Source of the DNA: Burhinus oedicnemus
Taxonomy: Eukaryota; Chordata; Aves; Charadriiformes; Burhinidae
DNA: 64,000 nt
Direction: 5' to 3'
NCBI GenBank assembly: GCA_008921705.1
Contig: VFFE01007066.1
Coordinates: 939,574 to 1,003,573, forward strand
The notes beneath the pieces are model-generated. The model was not told the DNA's origin. It saw only the letters and a list, made by a program, of their open reading frames with translations, and did no database searches. Shown one piece after another: positions 52,894 through 63,300 of the stretch. A program made the position numbers and the translations under genes. The stretch's first letter is position 1; every line of letters begins with the position of its first letter.

Positions 52894-53133
52894 CTCCTTC
52901 AGCTGCTCCATCTCGGTGCGGATGGTCTCGTACTCCAGCTCCAGCTCCTCGTACTGCTGCTTCAGCTGCTGCTTCTCCTCCAGCACGGCCAGCCCGTACT
53001 CCGCCGCCTGGATCTTCTCCCGGGTGGTCTCGCCCAGCTCCTGGAAAAGCCGCTTGATCTCGCTCCGCAGCCACTCGGGCTCCGACTCCATCACCAGCCT
53101 GGCGTACTCCTCCTCCTCCATGGCCAGCGACAT
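52894..53133 (-). CDS. BICD2: BICD2 coding exon 1 (residues 1-80, starts at the initiator Met)
   Basis: BICD2 is a long coiled-coil adaptor that links cytoplasmic dynein and dynactin to cargo such as RAB6 vesicles and RANBP2 at nuclear pores. The 80 residues start [15 protein letters not shown], which matches the BICD2 N-terminus (MS, a short variable stretch, then [10 protein letters not shown]) and not BICD1. A heptad-rich coiled coil begins near residue 20. The CC1 box AAEYG is at residues 43-47 (codons at 52993-53007); this motif contacts the dynein light intermediate chain in the family. The ATG at 53131-53133 was chosen by family length and has G at -3. An in-frame ATG at codon 5 has an even better Kozak context. 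The exon ends with GAG and the donor GTGAGG at 52893-52888, and joins exon 2 in phase 0. Reading past the donor stays open into the intron, but that part does not look like BICD2. Confidence 0.96.
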
Positions 53134-53250
53134 GTCGGCGGGGGCGGCCGCCGGACCCCAGCCGGCGAGGTGGGCGGGCGAAAGGGCGAACGCGCAGCCC
53201 GTCTGCCGTTCCTAACAGCGGCGCGGCCAGGGGGCGGCCATGGCGGAGCC
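53134..53250 (-). promoter_or_regulatory. BICD2: BICD2 5' UTR and core promoter
   Basis: This GC-rich, CpG-dense segment lies directly upstream of the BICD2 ATG. It has GC boxes (for example GGGCGGG near 53172) and a YY1-like ATGGCGG core (plus strand, 53240-53246), with no TATA box at a sensible distance. That pattern suggests dispersed initiation from a housekeeping-type CpG-island promoter. The start sites cannot be fixed from sequence. Confidence 0.7.
53212..53241 (-). promoter_or_regulatory. Upstream ORF in BICD2 leader (9 codons)
   Basis: On the minus strand an ATG at 53241-53239 in GCCATGG context opens a nine-codon frame (MAAPWPRRC) that ends with TAG at 53214-53212, 78 nt before the BICD2 ATG. 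If transcription starts upstream of 53241, ribosomes would meet this strong start first and would have to reinitiate. The ORF is plain in the sequence; its inclusion in the mRNA is inferred. Confidence 0.5.
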
Positions 53251-53390
53251 GGCCCGGGCTGCCATCGACGGGCGAGGCTCCCGCTGCGCTGCGCCGCCGA
53301 TCCCCTCACACCGCCGCCGCCGCGAAATTCACCCCAAGCGCCGACCGCAGTGAAATCATTCAAAAGGAACGGCCGGCCCGGCGCCCCGCG

Positions 53391-53410
53391 GCACGCTGGG
53401 GCTGGTAGTC
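53391..53410 (-). promoter_or_regulatory. ZNF143/SBS-like element (diverged)
   Basis: Read on the minus strand this is GACTACCAGCCCCAGCGTGC, a recognisable variant of the ACTACAAyTCCCAGmATGC motif bound by ZNF143 (STAF) and found in many CpG-island promoters. It is inverted relative to the better copy about 40 bp away. Confidence 0.6.
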
Positions 53411-53449
53411 CGCCCCCGCCGCCGCCCTGCCGGGCGCACCGCTCGTCGG

Positions 53450-53468
53450 ACTACAACTCCCAGCATGC
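53450..53468 (+). promoter_or_regulatory. ZNF143/SBS element, near-perfect
   Basis: The sequence ACTACAACTCCCAGCATGC matches the well-known ZNF143 promoter motif essentially exactly. It sits about 320 bp upstream of the BICD2 ATG in the CpG island, oriented away from BICD2. It overlaps a CATGCGC half-site that could also attract NRF1. Confidence 0.85.
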
Positions 53469-53469
53469 G

Positions 53470-53484
53470 CCGCAAGGGGGCGGT
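53470..53484 (+). promoter_or_regulatory. CTCF-like site next to the ZNF143 element
   Basis: CCGCAAGGGGGCGGT fits the CTCF core (CC, then AG, then GGGC with flanking preferences) and starts one base after the ZNF143 motif. CTCF and ZNF143 often occupy neighbouring sites at promoter-anchored chromatin loops. The match is by eye, with no matrix score. Confidence 0.5.
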
Positions 53485-53673
53485 GGCGGCGGCGGGGGAG
53501 AGCGGCCCCTGCAGGGCGGCGGGGCGGGAGCAGGCCCGGGGAGGGGCTGCTGCGGTCTGCAGCCGCCACGGCCTCGGAGACACCCTGCGTGCAGCCAGGG
53601 CCGAGGTGCGGAGAAAACGCAGTCCCGCGCACAGGTGCCTGGGGCTCCCTCCCTGCTGACGAGGGCTTTGATG

Positions 53674-54470
53674 GGATCACAGAGTCACAGGACGGGTTGG
53701 GCTGGAAGGGACCTTAAAGATAGCCAGTTCCAACTCCCTGCCATGGGCAGGGACACCTCCCACTGGACCAGGTTGCTCAAAGCGCCATCCAACCTGGCCT
53801 TGAACACCTGCAGGGATGGGGCACCCACAGCTTCTCTGGGCAACCTGGGCCAGTGTCTCACCACCCTCACAGTCAAGAATTTCTTCCTGATATCTAATCT
53901 AAATCTGCCCTCTTCCAGCTTGAAGCCATTACCCCTCGTCCTATCACTACATGCCCTTGTAAAAAGTCCCTCCACATCTTTCTTGTAGGCCCCCTTCAGA
54001 TACTGGAAGGGGCTCTAACGTCTCCCTGGAGCCTTCTCCAGGCTGAACACACCCAACTCTCTCAGCCTGTCCTCATAGCAGAGGGGCTCCAGCCCCCAGA
54101 TCATCTTCGTGGCCTCTTCTGGACCTGCTCCAACAGGTCCATGTTTCTCCTGTGCTGAGGCCTCAGAGCTGGAGGCAGCACTGCAGGGGGGTCTCACCAG
54201 AGTGTAGCAGAGGGGCTGAATCCCCTCCCTTGACCTGCTGGCCACGCTGCTGGGGATGCAGCCCAGGACATGGTTTTCTGGGCTGCCACTGCACATTGCC
54301 AGCTCATGTTGAGCTTCTCACCCACCAGCCCACACAAGTCCTTCTCCTCAGGGCTGCTTTCGATCCATTCTCTGCCCAGCCTGGATTTGTGCTTGGAATT
54401 GCCCCAACCCATGTGCAGGACCTTGCACTTGGCCTTGTTGAACTTCCTGAGGTCTGCTTTCCAGATGGCT
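53674..54470 (-). mobile_element. CR1 LINE 3' portion upstream of BICD2
   Basis: About 0.8 kb of CR1 in inverse orientation: terminus ATCACAGAGTCACAGGACGG, the 3' UTR blocks, and reaching the end of the pol reading frame near 54390-54470 on the minus strand. It sits about 0.2 kb beyond the ZNF143/CTCF pair and appears to form the upstream edge of the CpG island. ORFs overlapping it on the plus strand are antisense artefacts. Confidence 0.94.
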
Positions 54471-54787
54471 GGGAGCCAGGAGGTGTCGGAGTATTGAAAG
54501 GTGACTACTATACCAAGGAGATGTGACAGTAGCCATGGTGTGGGGACAAAATCATGGGGTTGTAATGGGATGGCTCCCTTTTGTCAGAATGGAGGGTATG
54601 GTCTGCCACATGAGCATGGAAGGAACAGAAGGTTAACAAGCCAAGCACTGGTGTCAGCCCCAAGCCCGCGCGCCAGAGCTGCGTCTCATTTGTTCCTGGG
54701 GCTTCACACCTCCAGCACAGTCCTGCTTCAAGTAGTGCTCCATCCACCGGGGTGGACAAAAAACATGTTCCCCAACATCATCCTGAG

Positions 54788-55437
54788 TGTCCTGGTTTGA
54801 GCAACACGGGACTAATTTCTCTTCTAATGCTTGGGAAAACTGTACTTTTAGAAGACTCTAGGGTCTGAATTTGTGAAAATATTGACTTTATAGCCAGCTA
54901 TGCTGTGTGGGTTTCAAGGTCTCAGTGTTTTCGAGCTGGCCAGGTGCAGGGATGAGGAGGAGCGAGACCCGGGCACTTGACCCAAGCTGGCCAACAGGGT
55001 TATTTCATACCATGAACGGCACATTCAGTGTAAATTAGAAAGTTTGCTGAGGAGTTCTCTCTCTCCCTTGATGGCTGCAATCCTGAGAACTTCTTGCCCA
55101 GGTGCCGGAGCCCTGAGCCCTTTCCTTCCTCCTGAAGCTGTAGTGCTCGCAGTGTCCGACATTTGCTGTCCCCTGCTGGGAGTGCACAGCTTCCTATGGA
55201 TTGAATTGGCCAAGTACAAGCCTTGTATATTTTATATTGGTATTGGGATCAATACTGGTTCTTTAGTATTATTAATGTTGATTATTTAGTCGTATCCTAT
55301 TAAATCTCTTATCTATTTCAACTCTCATGTTTCCTTGTTTTTTCCTGATTCCCCTTCCTGGGTGGGGAGCGGTCACTGGGTGATAGAATAATTGTCTAAA
55401 TGACAATAAATTGTTGTGGGTTTTTCAAAACATAACA
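54788..55437 (+). mobile_element. Solo LTR of an avian ERVL-like retrovirus
   Basis: It starts TGTCCTGGTTTGAGC and ends GTTTTTCAAAACATAACA, with internal GCTGGCCAACAGGGTTATTT and CATACCATGAA blocks that I associate with avian ERVL LTRs. The flanks CTGAG (54783-54787) and CTCAG (55438-55442) fit a 5-bp target-site duplication with one change. No internal viral genes remain. Length 650 bp. Confidence 0.82.
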
Positions 55438-55442
55438 CTCAG

Positions 55443-56447
55443 GATAAACACATCCACGGGACAAGATGATCACGTACTACTGGACTGCCCAATGGAAGAA
55501 GGGAAATGTCACAAGTTCAGCTGGCATAAATACTTGTGAGACAGTAATACTTGGGCAACTTTACCACGCTGCTTGAAAAAGGAGTGGCCAATCTGGTAGA
55601 AAAATGTGATCAGCTGTTGCTACAGGTTACACCATTGGGCAAGTATGGTGGCAAAGGCACAGAAATCATGTAGAATTAATTTCTAAAACATAATGAAGGC
55701 TGAACAGAGCCAAATACCTCTCTTAGTTGGACCATTGTAATTCCTGAGCAGCTCCATAAAGGCGGTGTGAAATGCTCCTGCTTTACACCCGGGTGGGGGA
55801 GACGACTGCTTCACCCCCTTAGCAGCAGGAGAGCTTGCCTGGCTGCCCTGCTACTTAACCCTCCTTAGGGCAGCACATGCAGCTCGGGGTTTCTTTCAGT
55901 GTCAAAAATAATTGGTAATGAACTGGTAAGCAGATGCCAAACATAATAAAAACAATTACATATTTAGGCACTCCACATGGTCTAGAACATCAAGCAACGT
56001 ATTCGCTTGCAGCTGCAGGGTTTTTTCAAGGTACTTTCAGCTTCTGCCTGTGTTCATCATGCTCTGCTCTGGTACATATAAACCCTTATTCCTTTAATAA
56101 ACTGTATAATGGCTGAATACTGCCTCCTAGTTATGAAACTGCCTCCGCCAATTTTTCTTCAGGGCCCTGACATTGCCTGGAGCTCCCTGTGCCTCACGTG
56201 CAGGGATGTATTTGTCCCATGATCACTGATGCGACATTCAGTCAGCTGCATCTAAGAAGTAGCAAATCAATGTCCTCAGCCTACGGTGTGTATGTGAAAT
56301 TCCTTTAGCTTTTTATTTTCAGAATTCCTCAGGGAAGTTCCTTGTCTAATAGCAAATAAATATCTGGCTGGCCTAAGCCAGAAAATACATACATACCCAA
56401 TCTGTAATGAATGTTTCAGCATAAGTACAGTGTCAGGTTTTTATGTT
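55443..56447. other. Intergenic stretch between LTR and CR1
   Basis: No gene, promoter or repeat recognised. Confidence 0.6.
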
Positions 56448-57443
56448 CATAGAACCATGGAATTGTCTACGTTGGAAGGGAACTTTAAGATCATCAAGTC
56501 CAACCATCAACCGAACACTGCCAAAACCACCACCACTAAACCATGTCCCTCAGCACCACATCTACCTGGCTTTTAAATACCTCCAGGGATGGCCACTCCA
56601 CCACTGCCCTGGGCAGCCTGTTCCAATGCTTGATAACCCTTTCAGTGAAGAAACCTTTCCTAATATCCAATCTAAACCTCCCCTGGCGCAACTTGAGGCC
56701 CTTTCCTCTTCTCCTGTCGCCTGTTACCTCCTTTCAGGTACTTGTAGAGAGCAATAAGGTCTCCCCTCGGGATCCTTCTCTCCAGGCTGAACAACCCCAG
56801 TTCCCTCAGCTGCTCCTCACAAGACTTGTGCTCCAGACCCCTCATCAGCTTCGTTGCCCTTCTCTGGACACATTCCGGCACCTCAATGTCTTTCTTGGAG
56901 TGAGGGGCTCAAAACTGAACACAGTATTTGAGGTGGGGTCTCACCAGTGCCAAGTACAGGGGGATAATCACTGCCCTAGTCCTGCTGGCCACACTATTCC
57001 TAATACAAGCCAGGATGCTGTTGGCCTTCTTGCCCACCTGGGCACACTGCTGGATCATGTTCAGCCAACTGTCGACCAACATCCCCAGGTCCTTTTCTGC
57101 CAGGCAACTTTCCAGCGTAGTACTACATGGGGTTCTTGTGACCCAAGTGCAGAACCCGGCACTTGGCTTTGTTGAACCTCATACTATTGGCCTCAGCCCA
57201 TTGATCTAGCCTGTATACATCCTTCTCTAGAGCTTTCCTACCCTCAAGCAGATCAACACTCCCACCCAACTTGGTGTCATCTGCGAACTTACTGAGGGTG
57301 CACTCGATCCCCTTTTCCAGGCCGTTGATAAAGATATTAAACAGAACCAGCCCCAATACTGAGCTCTGGGGAACACCACTTGTGACATGAATTCCTCTGA
57401 AGCCATGTCGGCTGCACATGCAAAGCTCATTTAAAATCTGCAT
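56448..57443 (-). mobile_element. CR1 LINE with reverse-transcriptase C-terminal fragment
   Basis: About 1 kb of inverted CR1. The 3' end starts with CATAGAACCATGGAATTG, and on the minus strand the far end (57123-57443) encodes part of the reverse transcriptase: a VTSGVPQ motif, LFNIFIN, and the catalytic-site motif FADDT at residue 53 of the fragment (57276-57287). The usual G after VPQ is replaced by S, and the element lacks its 5' part, so it is a dead, 5'-truncated copy. An LTR inserted 42 bp beyond its end. Confidence 0.95.
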
Positions 57444-57485
57444 GTTACTTTTAGGCAGTACCTGGGGCTGCCTGTGATTTTACAT

Positions 57486-58129
57486 TGTGATGAATGAAGA
57501 CGTAACTCAAATCTGAGTTCAATAATCTTTATAAAAGACAAGTAAAACAGCAGAACTTTTCCAGCATGTTGCCCCCCCCCCCCCCCCCCGGGACAGCCGA
57601 TTTCTCAGAATATATAGGGGGTTTCATTTACATCTCCATAAGAACCCCGAGTGCACTCATACATATGCATAACCTATCCCCGCTTCGTATTATAATTAGC
57701 ATTTCCATAATCTCCTCCTTCTGGCGCATGCTCAGTGTCTCGTGGTGGTGGTCGTCAGGGGTCGGTGGGGATGAAGGCTTATGGTTCTTCTTCGTCACCG
57801 CTAGTAACCTTTTGTTCTGGCGCATGCTCTGTGGCTTCTCCGAGTTACAAAGTAGCTTGAACCCGTGCTCCTCTCTTCTGCGCAGGCTCTGTACCCTTTT
57901 TGTAACCTTTAGACTCTTAAAAAGTTACAAATATGTGATTGACAGTACCTCATGCGAGACCCTCTTTCCCGCCTTTTGTTCACTTCTAGAACTTTACTAG
58001 TAACATGTCTATTTTACAACAGATTATATGACCAGTCTATTCAGTTCTCCTCATCATTTCACATTAATTCAATTAACATGAATTATAACTTCATATATCA
58101 CAACACAAATTATAACTTCATTTATCACA
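57486..58129 (-). mobile_element. Solo LTR of an endogenous retrovirus
   Basis: The ends form an 11-bp imperfect inverted repeat, TGTGATGAATG and CATTTATCACA, one mismatch. Exact 5-bp target duplications TACAT flank it (57481-57485 and 58130-58134). Orientation is taken from its similarity to the LTR near 60 kb. It contains an 18-C run (57572-57589), three spaced copies of a TTCTGGCGCATGCTC motif and a 22-bp duplication at its outer edge. No coding sequence; length 644 bp. Confidence 0.85.
57572..57589 (+). repeat. Poly-C run, 18 bases, inside the LTR
   Basis: A homopolymer inside the 57486-58129 LTR; length is unreliable in sequencing and may vary between individuals. Confidence 0.95.
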
Positions 58130-58134
58130 TACAT

Positions 58135-59724
58135 CATTTTCAGCTGGTGCAAAACACACCATTGCCCTCAATAGATTTGGACCATACGACTGCAGGACTG
58201 TAAAACCTCCAGGCAACACCATTTCATGTGGAACTGCTGGAATCTACTTCTCCTCGTTACCCCCTAAGAGAACTGGTAGGCTGGCAGCAGCTAAGGACAC
58301 AGAGGAGAGCATCTCTGTCTCACACTGGCCCAGTCATGGACTGATGGAGAAGAGGGATGGCTGGCGGGCGCAACTGCCGCATCAGCTTTCCCTCTTAACT
58401 TCTACATGAAACCTGAGACTCCAGCTGGTTTTTGCAAGGAATGTGCTGCCTTGGCAAATTCTAGAATTACACCCCAAAGAAATCATTAAAATCCAGGTAG
58501 TTACTTCATCACAAATTATGCAGATTTGGATTTGGATTCTGAGCCATGCCTCTGACAGGTGTTCTCAGTGGGAGAAGGTGCATGTGATGAAGTAAAGGTA
58601 TATGCAGAGTGTCACTGAGGGTCACTTAAAGTCAGTAATATTTCCTCAGAGTTACTTTTAATCCCTCAGCTCAGGTTTCCCTGGGAGTTAACATGCTCTG
58701 TAGCCAACGGGCTAGGAAGGCAGAAAAATATATCATAAATGAGGTATAAATTAACAAAATCCTCTTCTTCCAACTCAAACCATACTACTGCTCTGTGGTC
58801 GGAATCTTGCACCAGCGCAGAATACCTTGAAACCCATCAGGAGGGTGAGTGATGCGGAGGCAGCTGCTGGCCTGGGAGGGGACATTCATTGGACTTCACC
58901 CTCTAAAATCCTGCCCCAGGGATCTCGGCTTAGGTGGCAGAGCTGCCTCCTGCTCCTGTCTGCTCAAGTTCTGGCGGCCTTCAAAACAGTGCCTCTCCCA
59001 TGGATTTATTGAGAAACGCCCACATTACAACAGCAGTAGCTGCAACTCACCATTTGCAAACGAAATTAATGTGAAAACAAAAGTTTAATGCTATTTCCAT
59101 AAAGCTGAATCCTCGTGTAAAGAAAGGCATCTTCACTCTCTTGCACTGGCTTTATGCTGCTATACCACCACGACTGTCACTGTGCAAACTAGAATGTTTT
59201 TAGGGTGTTTAAACTTCCTGATTCTTTTTTAAACCTGAATGAGGAAAATAAAAACATTGTCTCTCAGATTCTCCTCCACATTATGTTTTTAAGTATTAGG
59301 ATTTCTTCTCAAATCTTTTGCCCTTTATGTTTTTGTTTTGTCTGCCCCTGCTAGGTAGCATTACTAATCCCATGCATTCACAACTCATTCATCAATAAGA
59401 TATTTTTAGTTATAAATACTGACTTGTTTTCTTTCGCCTCATACTTTCTGAGCTTTCATTGTGCTCAGGTTTTTCACTGCAACCCTGGGCTTGAACAAAT
59501 TAGCTACCCTTTGGTGCTCCTCCCTTGCTGAAACTGAAATCTGCGTGTAATTACTTGCTCTCAGGACACGGAGCGTCAGTTCACATCCTGAGTTTAGAAC
59601 TAAATTGTGAGACCAGTTTTGGGGATTAATAGAGATGAGCTGATCAACTTGGTATAGCGCAAGTGACTTCATTGGGTAATTATTTGTTTTCTAGGTCATT
59701 CTTAAAACTAAGGTCTGTTGCTAG
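58135..59724. other. Intergenic stretch between two LTRs
   Basis: No internal retroviral gene is visible between the two minus-oriented LTRs, and they differ too much to be the two ends of one provirus. Otherwise nothing recognised. Confidence 0.6.
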
Positions 59725-60385
59725 GTTTTGACACGCGGATCAAACTCTACAACTCTATCAGAGTTATAAAGCAGTTATGTTTATTCAGCGCTGGGTGCGT
59801 GGGGGATTGCTCCTCCAAAGTACACGCACACCAACAGCACATTTTACCAGAAATTTATACAATAAAGATATACATATTCATAGGTTTAAACATACATATG
59901 CATTAGCATAGGTGGGATTATTACAAACAGTTCCGGCGTGGGCGTGACTATTACAATTCTTTCCGGAAACTCATTATCATAATTCTCCTCCTCTTGCCGC
60001 ATGTGCACTTCCATCTGGTGGTCGTGGGCCGGGGTCTTTTGGAGGAAGGCTCATAGTCTTCTTCACCATATACTTTTCACCTTTGGCCTAGAAAGCTGAG
60101 TTGACTGGGCTCCAAACCGCAAGACTGGTTTTAACCAGATGGTCGCTTCTTGCATACAATAATGTTACTGCTAGCAGCTCCTGTTATCTATACGATTTAC
60201 TTGCAGCAAGGTCAGCTTGTTCACTCTCTTTGTCTGACATACCAGTCCTTGACAAATGCCAGTCCTTGACAGATACCAGTCTTTGGTAAGTGAGTTCCAA
60301 AAGAATGTTTAAAACAAACAGGATTGTTAAGCGATTTAGAAATTATAAAGCAGACAGTTAGTTCCCTATATCACTTTCACACTTC
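59725..60385 (-). mobile_element. Probable solo LTR of a related endogenous retrovirus
   Basis: On the minus strand it has AATAAA (59780-59785) followed by a TATAACTCTGATAGAGTTG block and an end near GATCCGCGTGTCA, as in the R-U5 part of avian LTRs. Its segment at about 59990-60080 resembles 57712-57800 of the neighbouring LTR (CTGGTGGTCGT, GGAGGAAGGCTCATAG, TCTTCTTCACC). I could not find clear target-site duplications, so both ends are approximate. Confidence 0.65.
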
Positions 60386-63300
60386 GTTATTTTGATAAAC
60401 TGCCCAAGGTGCAAAGGCAAATATCCAGCAGCAATTATACATATAGCAAAAGCTATTTCAAAAGCATTTCTGCACAGTTTTAGAAAACTGGAGTGGCTTG
60501 TCAAACCTAAGGTTCTCTCCATCATTCAAGGTAATGATACAGCATAATAAAAGCTTATAATGAGTGCAGGAGCGCAGCCTGGCCCATGCCCATCGCCTCC
60601 TCCTGGGCACAGCCAGAGGCCACTGCACATTTTGGGCACTGTTCACTGTCCCCAAACACCATTAATGCAACGGCTTAGCTGTTACCCTACTGACTGAAGG
60701 TGTCACAGCCAAGTGCGTTTATGGTGCTATAAGCCTTACACAATAGATGGAGAAGACAGACTGTTGGTCTTTTTTTCCTGCTGAGATTTTAAAGCTAACC
60801 ACTGAGCACAAGGTGGTAGAATCACAGAGGAACCATCTTGAATACTAAAATAAAGTTGGATAGTGTTTCTTCTTGTGGGAGTTTACCCATAGAAAAATTT
60901 TTCCCCCGTGGAAAAATTGCAGCAAAGGCAAAGCCCTGCAACACTAGTTTTATTTAACCTGAGTCCAAACCCTGAAGCATGTAGGCACTCTAATGCAATG
61001 CTGGAAAACATTCAGGTATCTGCAGGCATGACCAGCTTCAAACAAGCTGAATTTTCTGATAATCCCTGCTGAATGAATGTAGAAAGCCAACCTAACCTGT
61101 GCCTAAAATTGGGATGATTGCAGACATGAGAATCTTAAAAAATCCCTTTCTTTTTATATCTTACTTCGGATGAGTTCAGGTGTACCAAAATAAGGTGGTA
61201 CAGCACATCATGGTTTCATTCTCCTTTTATCCACTGCATTTGTGTACAGGTCAGCTATAGCAAACATCAGAACAAAAACTCTTTAAACTGGCCGTGAAAC
61301 AGCCATAAGAAACCCTGATAAGCAGTCCCCAATTCCTACTCTTGTTTTCTATTTAAGATAAAAAAATTACTTTGGGATTGGCTGGATGTTTGGGTAAGGT
61401 ATGGCATTGACTGTTCTTAAACATGCTTCAAAATAAGAACCTGAAAGGCTCAGGTGGCTTGAAAATACTTATTTTCAAGAGTTTGGCGAGTTCCTGGCAG
61501 AAAGCTGCTGGAGGTAACATCTGCATCTGCATGCAATGAGCAGAGGAATTAAGAGCTGTTTGTCACAAAACCGAATTCTTAAGATGTCTAAGCTTCAGGA
61601 GAAAGAGGCAACTTAACTTTGGACATTTGATGGGATGCCTGGGCTGGATCTGAGAGCGTACAACAATCGTGGGATTGTGCCTTGACCCGAGCAGTTGGAT
61701 ATCCAGCCTGATAAGCGCTTGGCCCACTGCCAGGAGCTCTGAAGAAGGAATGGCTGGAGGGTCCAAATAATGGCATGTCTGGCACACCATCTGCTAGGCG
61801 TAAGCAGGGAGCAGATGCTCAGGATACCTCCTTACTGTGCCAGGAGAGAACACACCAGAGAGGAAGGGAGGATTTTTCTCCTCCTCCCTCCTGCACTGCA
61901 AGACCAGCACCTCCCTCAGGGCCACCTACAGCTTCTCTAGACCACGCTGTGCCCTCTTGCTTTTCAGCATTTTCCTTCCTTGGTCTCATTCACCTGAGGA
62001 AGCCTCTCCTGTAGGTCTGCAGAAAGGGTCAAGTCATCCCAAGTGGCTGACCTCTTCAACTGAACTGCAGGAAAGGACCATGTTTATGGTTCACACTGCT
62101 GAAAATGTTCCCTTTTAAATCTTCTTTGAAAATTTGATTGACGAGCAGTAAATGAGCTGCCATTACTCACTCTCTTTTGATGAGGTAAACGCACCCTTAT
62201 TTGGATTTAAACCAAGCCTGTTTCATTGTAGATAAATCATTTAGGCACATGTTTAAACTGAAGCAAAACAAGAGCCCGCACAGCAGGGTGTACCAGTATA
62301 ACCAAGTGGATCATTGCAATGCTATTTCTCTCTTTTTTTTTTTCCCCTTCATCTTCATTTTCCTGTTATAACTCAAAAGGGTCCCAGGTGCCAAAGGTCA
62401 CCTACAGGGGAGTAATATGGTTATGCAGACACACATAATGCAGCGTGTGCTTTGACAGGGACAAATTTTGCTTTTCTCTGTACAAGTAAGAAATATTTCT
62501 ACTTACTTCCACCTATGTGAGAAAAGAAGCTTGTATATTTTCCCTCTTCTCATAAGCTCTGAAGTGAGTCAGGCATAGCCAGAGCCAGCTTTTGGCTGCG
62601 CTGTTACATGCAGCAGGAATTTCACTGAAGTCAGTTGAATTACTCCAAATTGATGTGACATGGGGAAAATCAGTGGGTCAGAGTTCTGGCCCTAGAGAGG
62701 ATACTCTTATAACACCAATGGGACACAGCAGCTTTGGTGCCTTTGAAGAGCCTCTCTGCAACTCCCTGCAATGTGGCAGAGTCCCAGGATGCTGCTGGCA
62801 CCTTCTCCTCCATCATTTTTGCTGAAGAGCTAATTGGGGAGAAACAGCACAGCATTTCTGCAGTCAGATGATTTTCTCACTGCTAGAATATCTTCCTGGC
62901 AAAGCCAGTTTTCCTAATATAAAGCAAGCCTCTGGGAAGTGCATCAGATATGCTTTAGATTCAAGGCAAGGCTCATGTAAAAGTCACTTTCAAAAGTTTC
63001 TCTCTACTTCCAAGAAACACAGTTCTGTGGCACCTCACCTCTGGGCCAGAATTTGGTCTATTTTGAATGACTTAATGTCACTCAATAGATGATGCATAAA
63101 TTTAAAATAGAGCATTTTCCCCACATCAGGGAAGCCAAACTGTAAATTACATCTCTTGCTGATGCATTCACATGCCCATTGCGCTGCTATGTAGTTCAAC
63201 AAGGTGAGAAATGGCTGTTAGTCCTTCTCTACTAATTTTGCCCTGTTCTAAACATAGTACTCCTCAGTGCCCATTTTCTAGATTAGATTAAGGAAAAACT

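Larger units (their letters stand above)
52280..53640. promoter_or_regulatory. CpG island over BICD2 promoter, exon 1 and start of intron 1
   Basis: Base composition changes sharply here from AT-rich flanks to very GC-rich DNA with abundant CpG, including runs of GCGGCGG, CCGCCGCC and several GC boxes. The island covers the first few hundred bases of intron 1, exon 1 and about 500 bp upstream, and is cut off by a CR1 insertion at about 53675. Several long open frames on both strands inside it are a by-product of few AT-rich stop codons. Edges are estimated by eye. Confidence 0.88.

Noticed and set aside
53470..53659. Coding gene divergent from BICD2
   Set aside because: The 64-codon frame starting at 53465 is compositional (Arg/Gly/Ala), has no known relative, and runs up to the CR1. 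A non-coding divergent transcript remains possible.
52666..53988. 440-codon plus-strand ORF across the CpG island
   Set aside because: It is antisense to BICD2 exon 1, owes its length to the scarcity of AT-rich stops in GC-rich DNA, and its end runs through an inverted CR1.
56543..57209. Plus-strand ORFs of 93-210 codons
   Set aside because: They are antisense to the CR1 element at 56448-57443.
57486..60385. The two minus-oriented LTRs as the two ends of one provirus
   Set aside because: They are only partly similar, the first has its own exact TACAT duplications, and no gag, pol or env remains between them.
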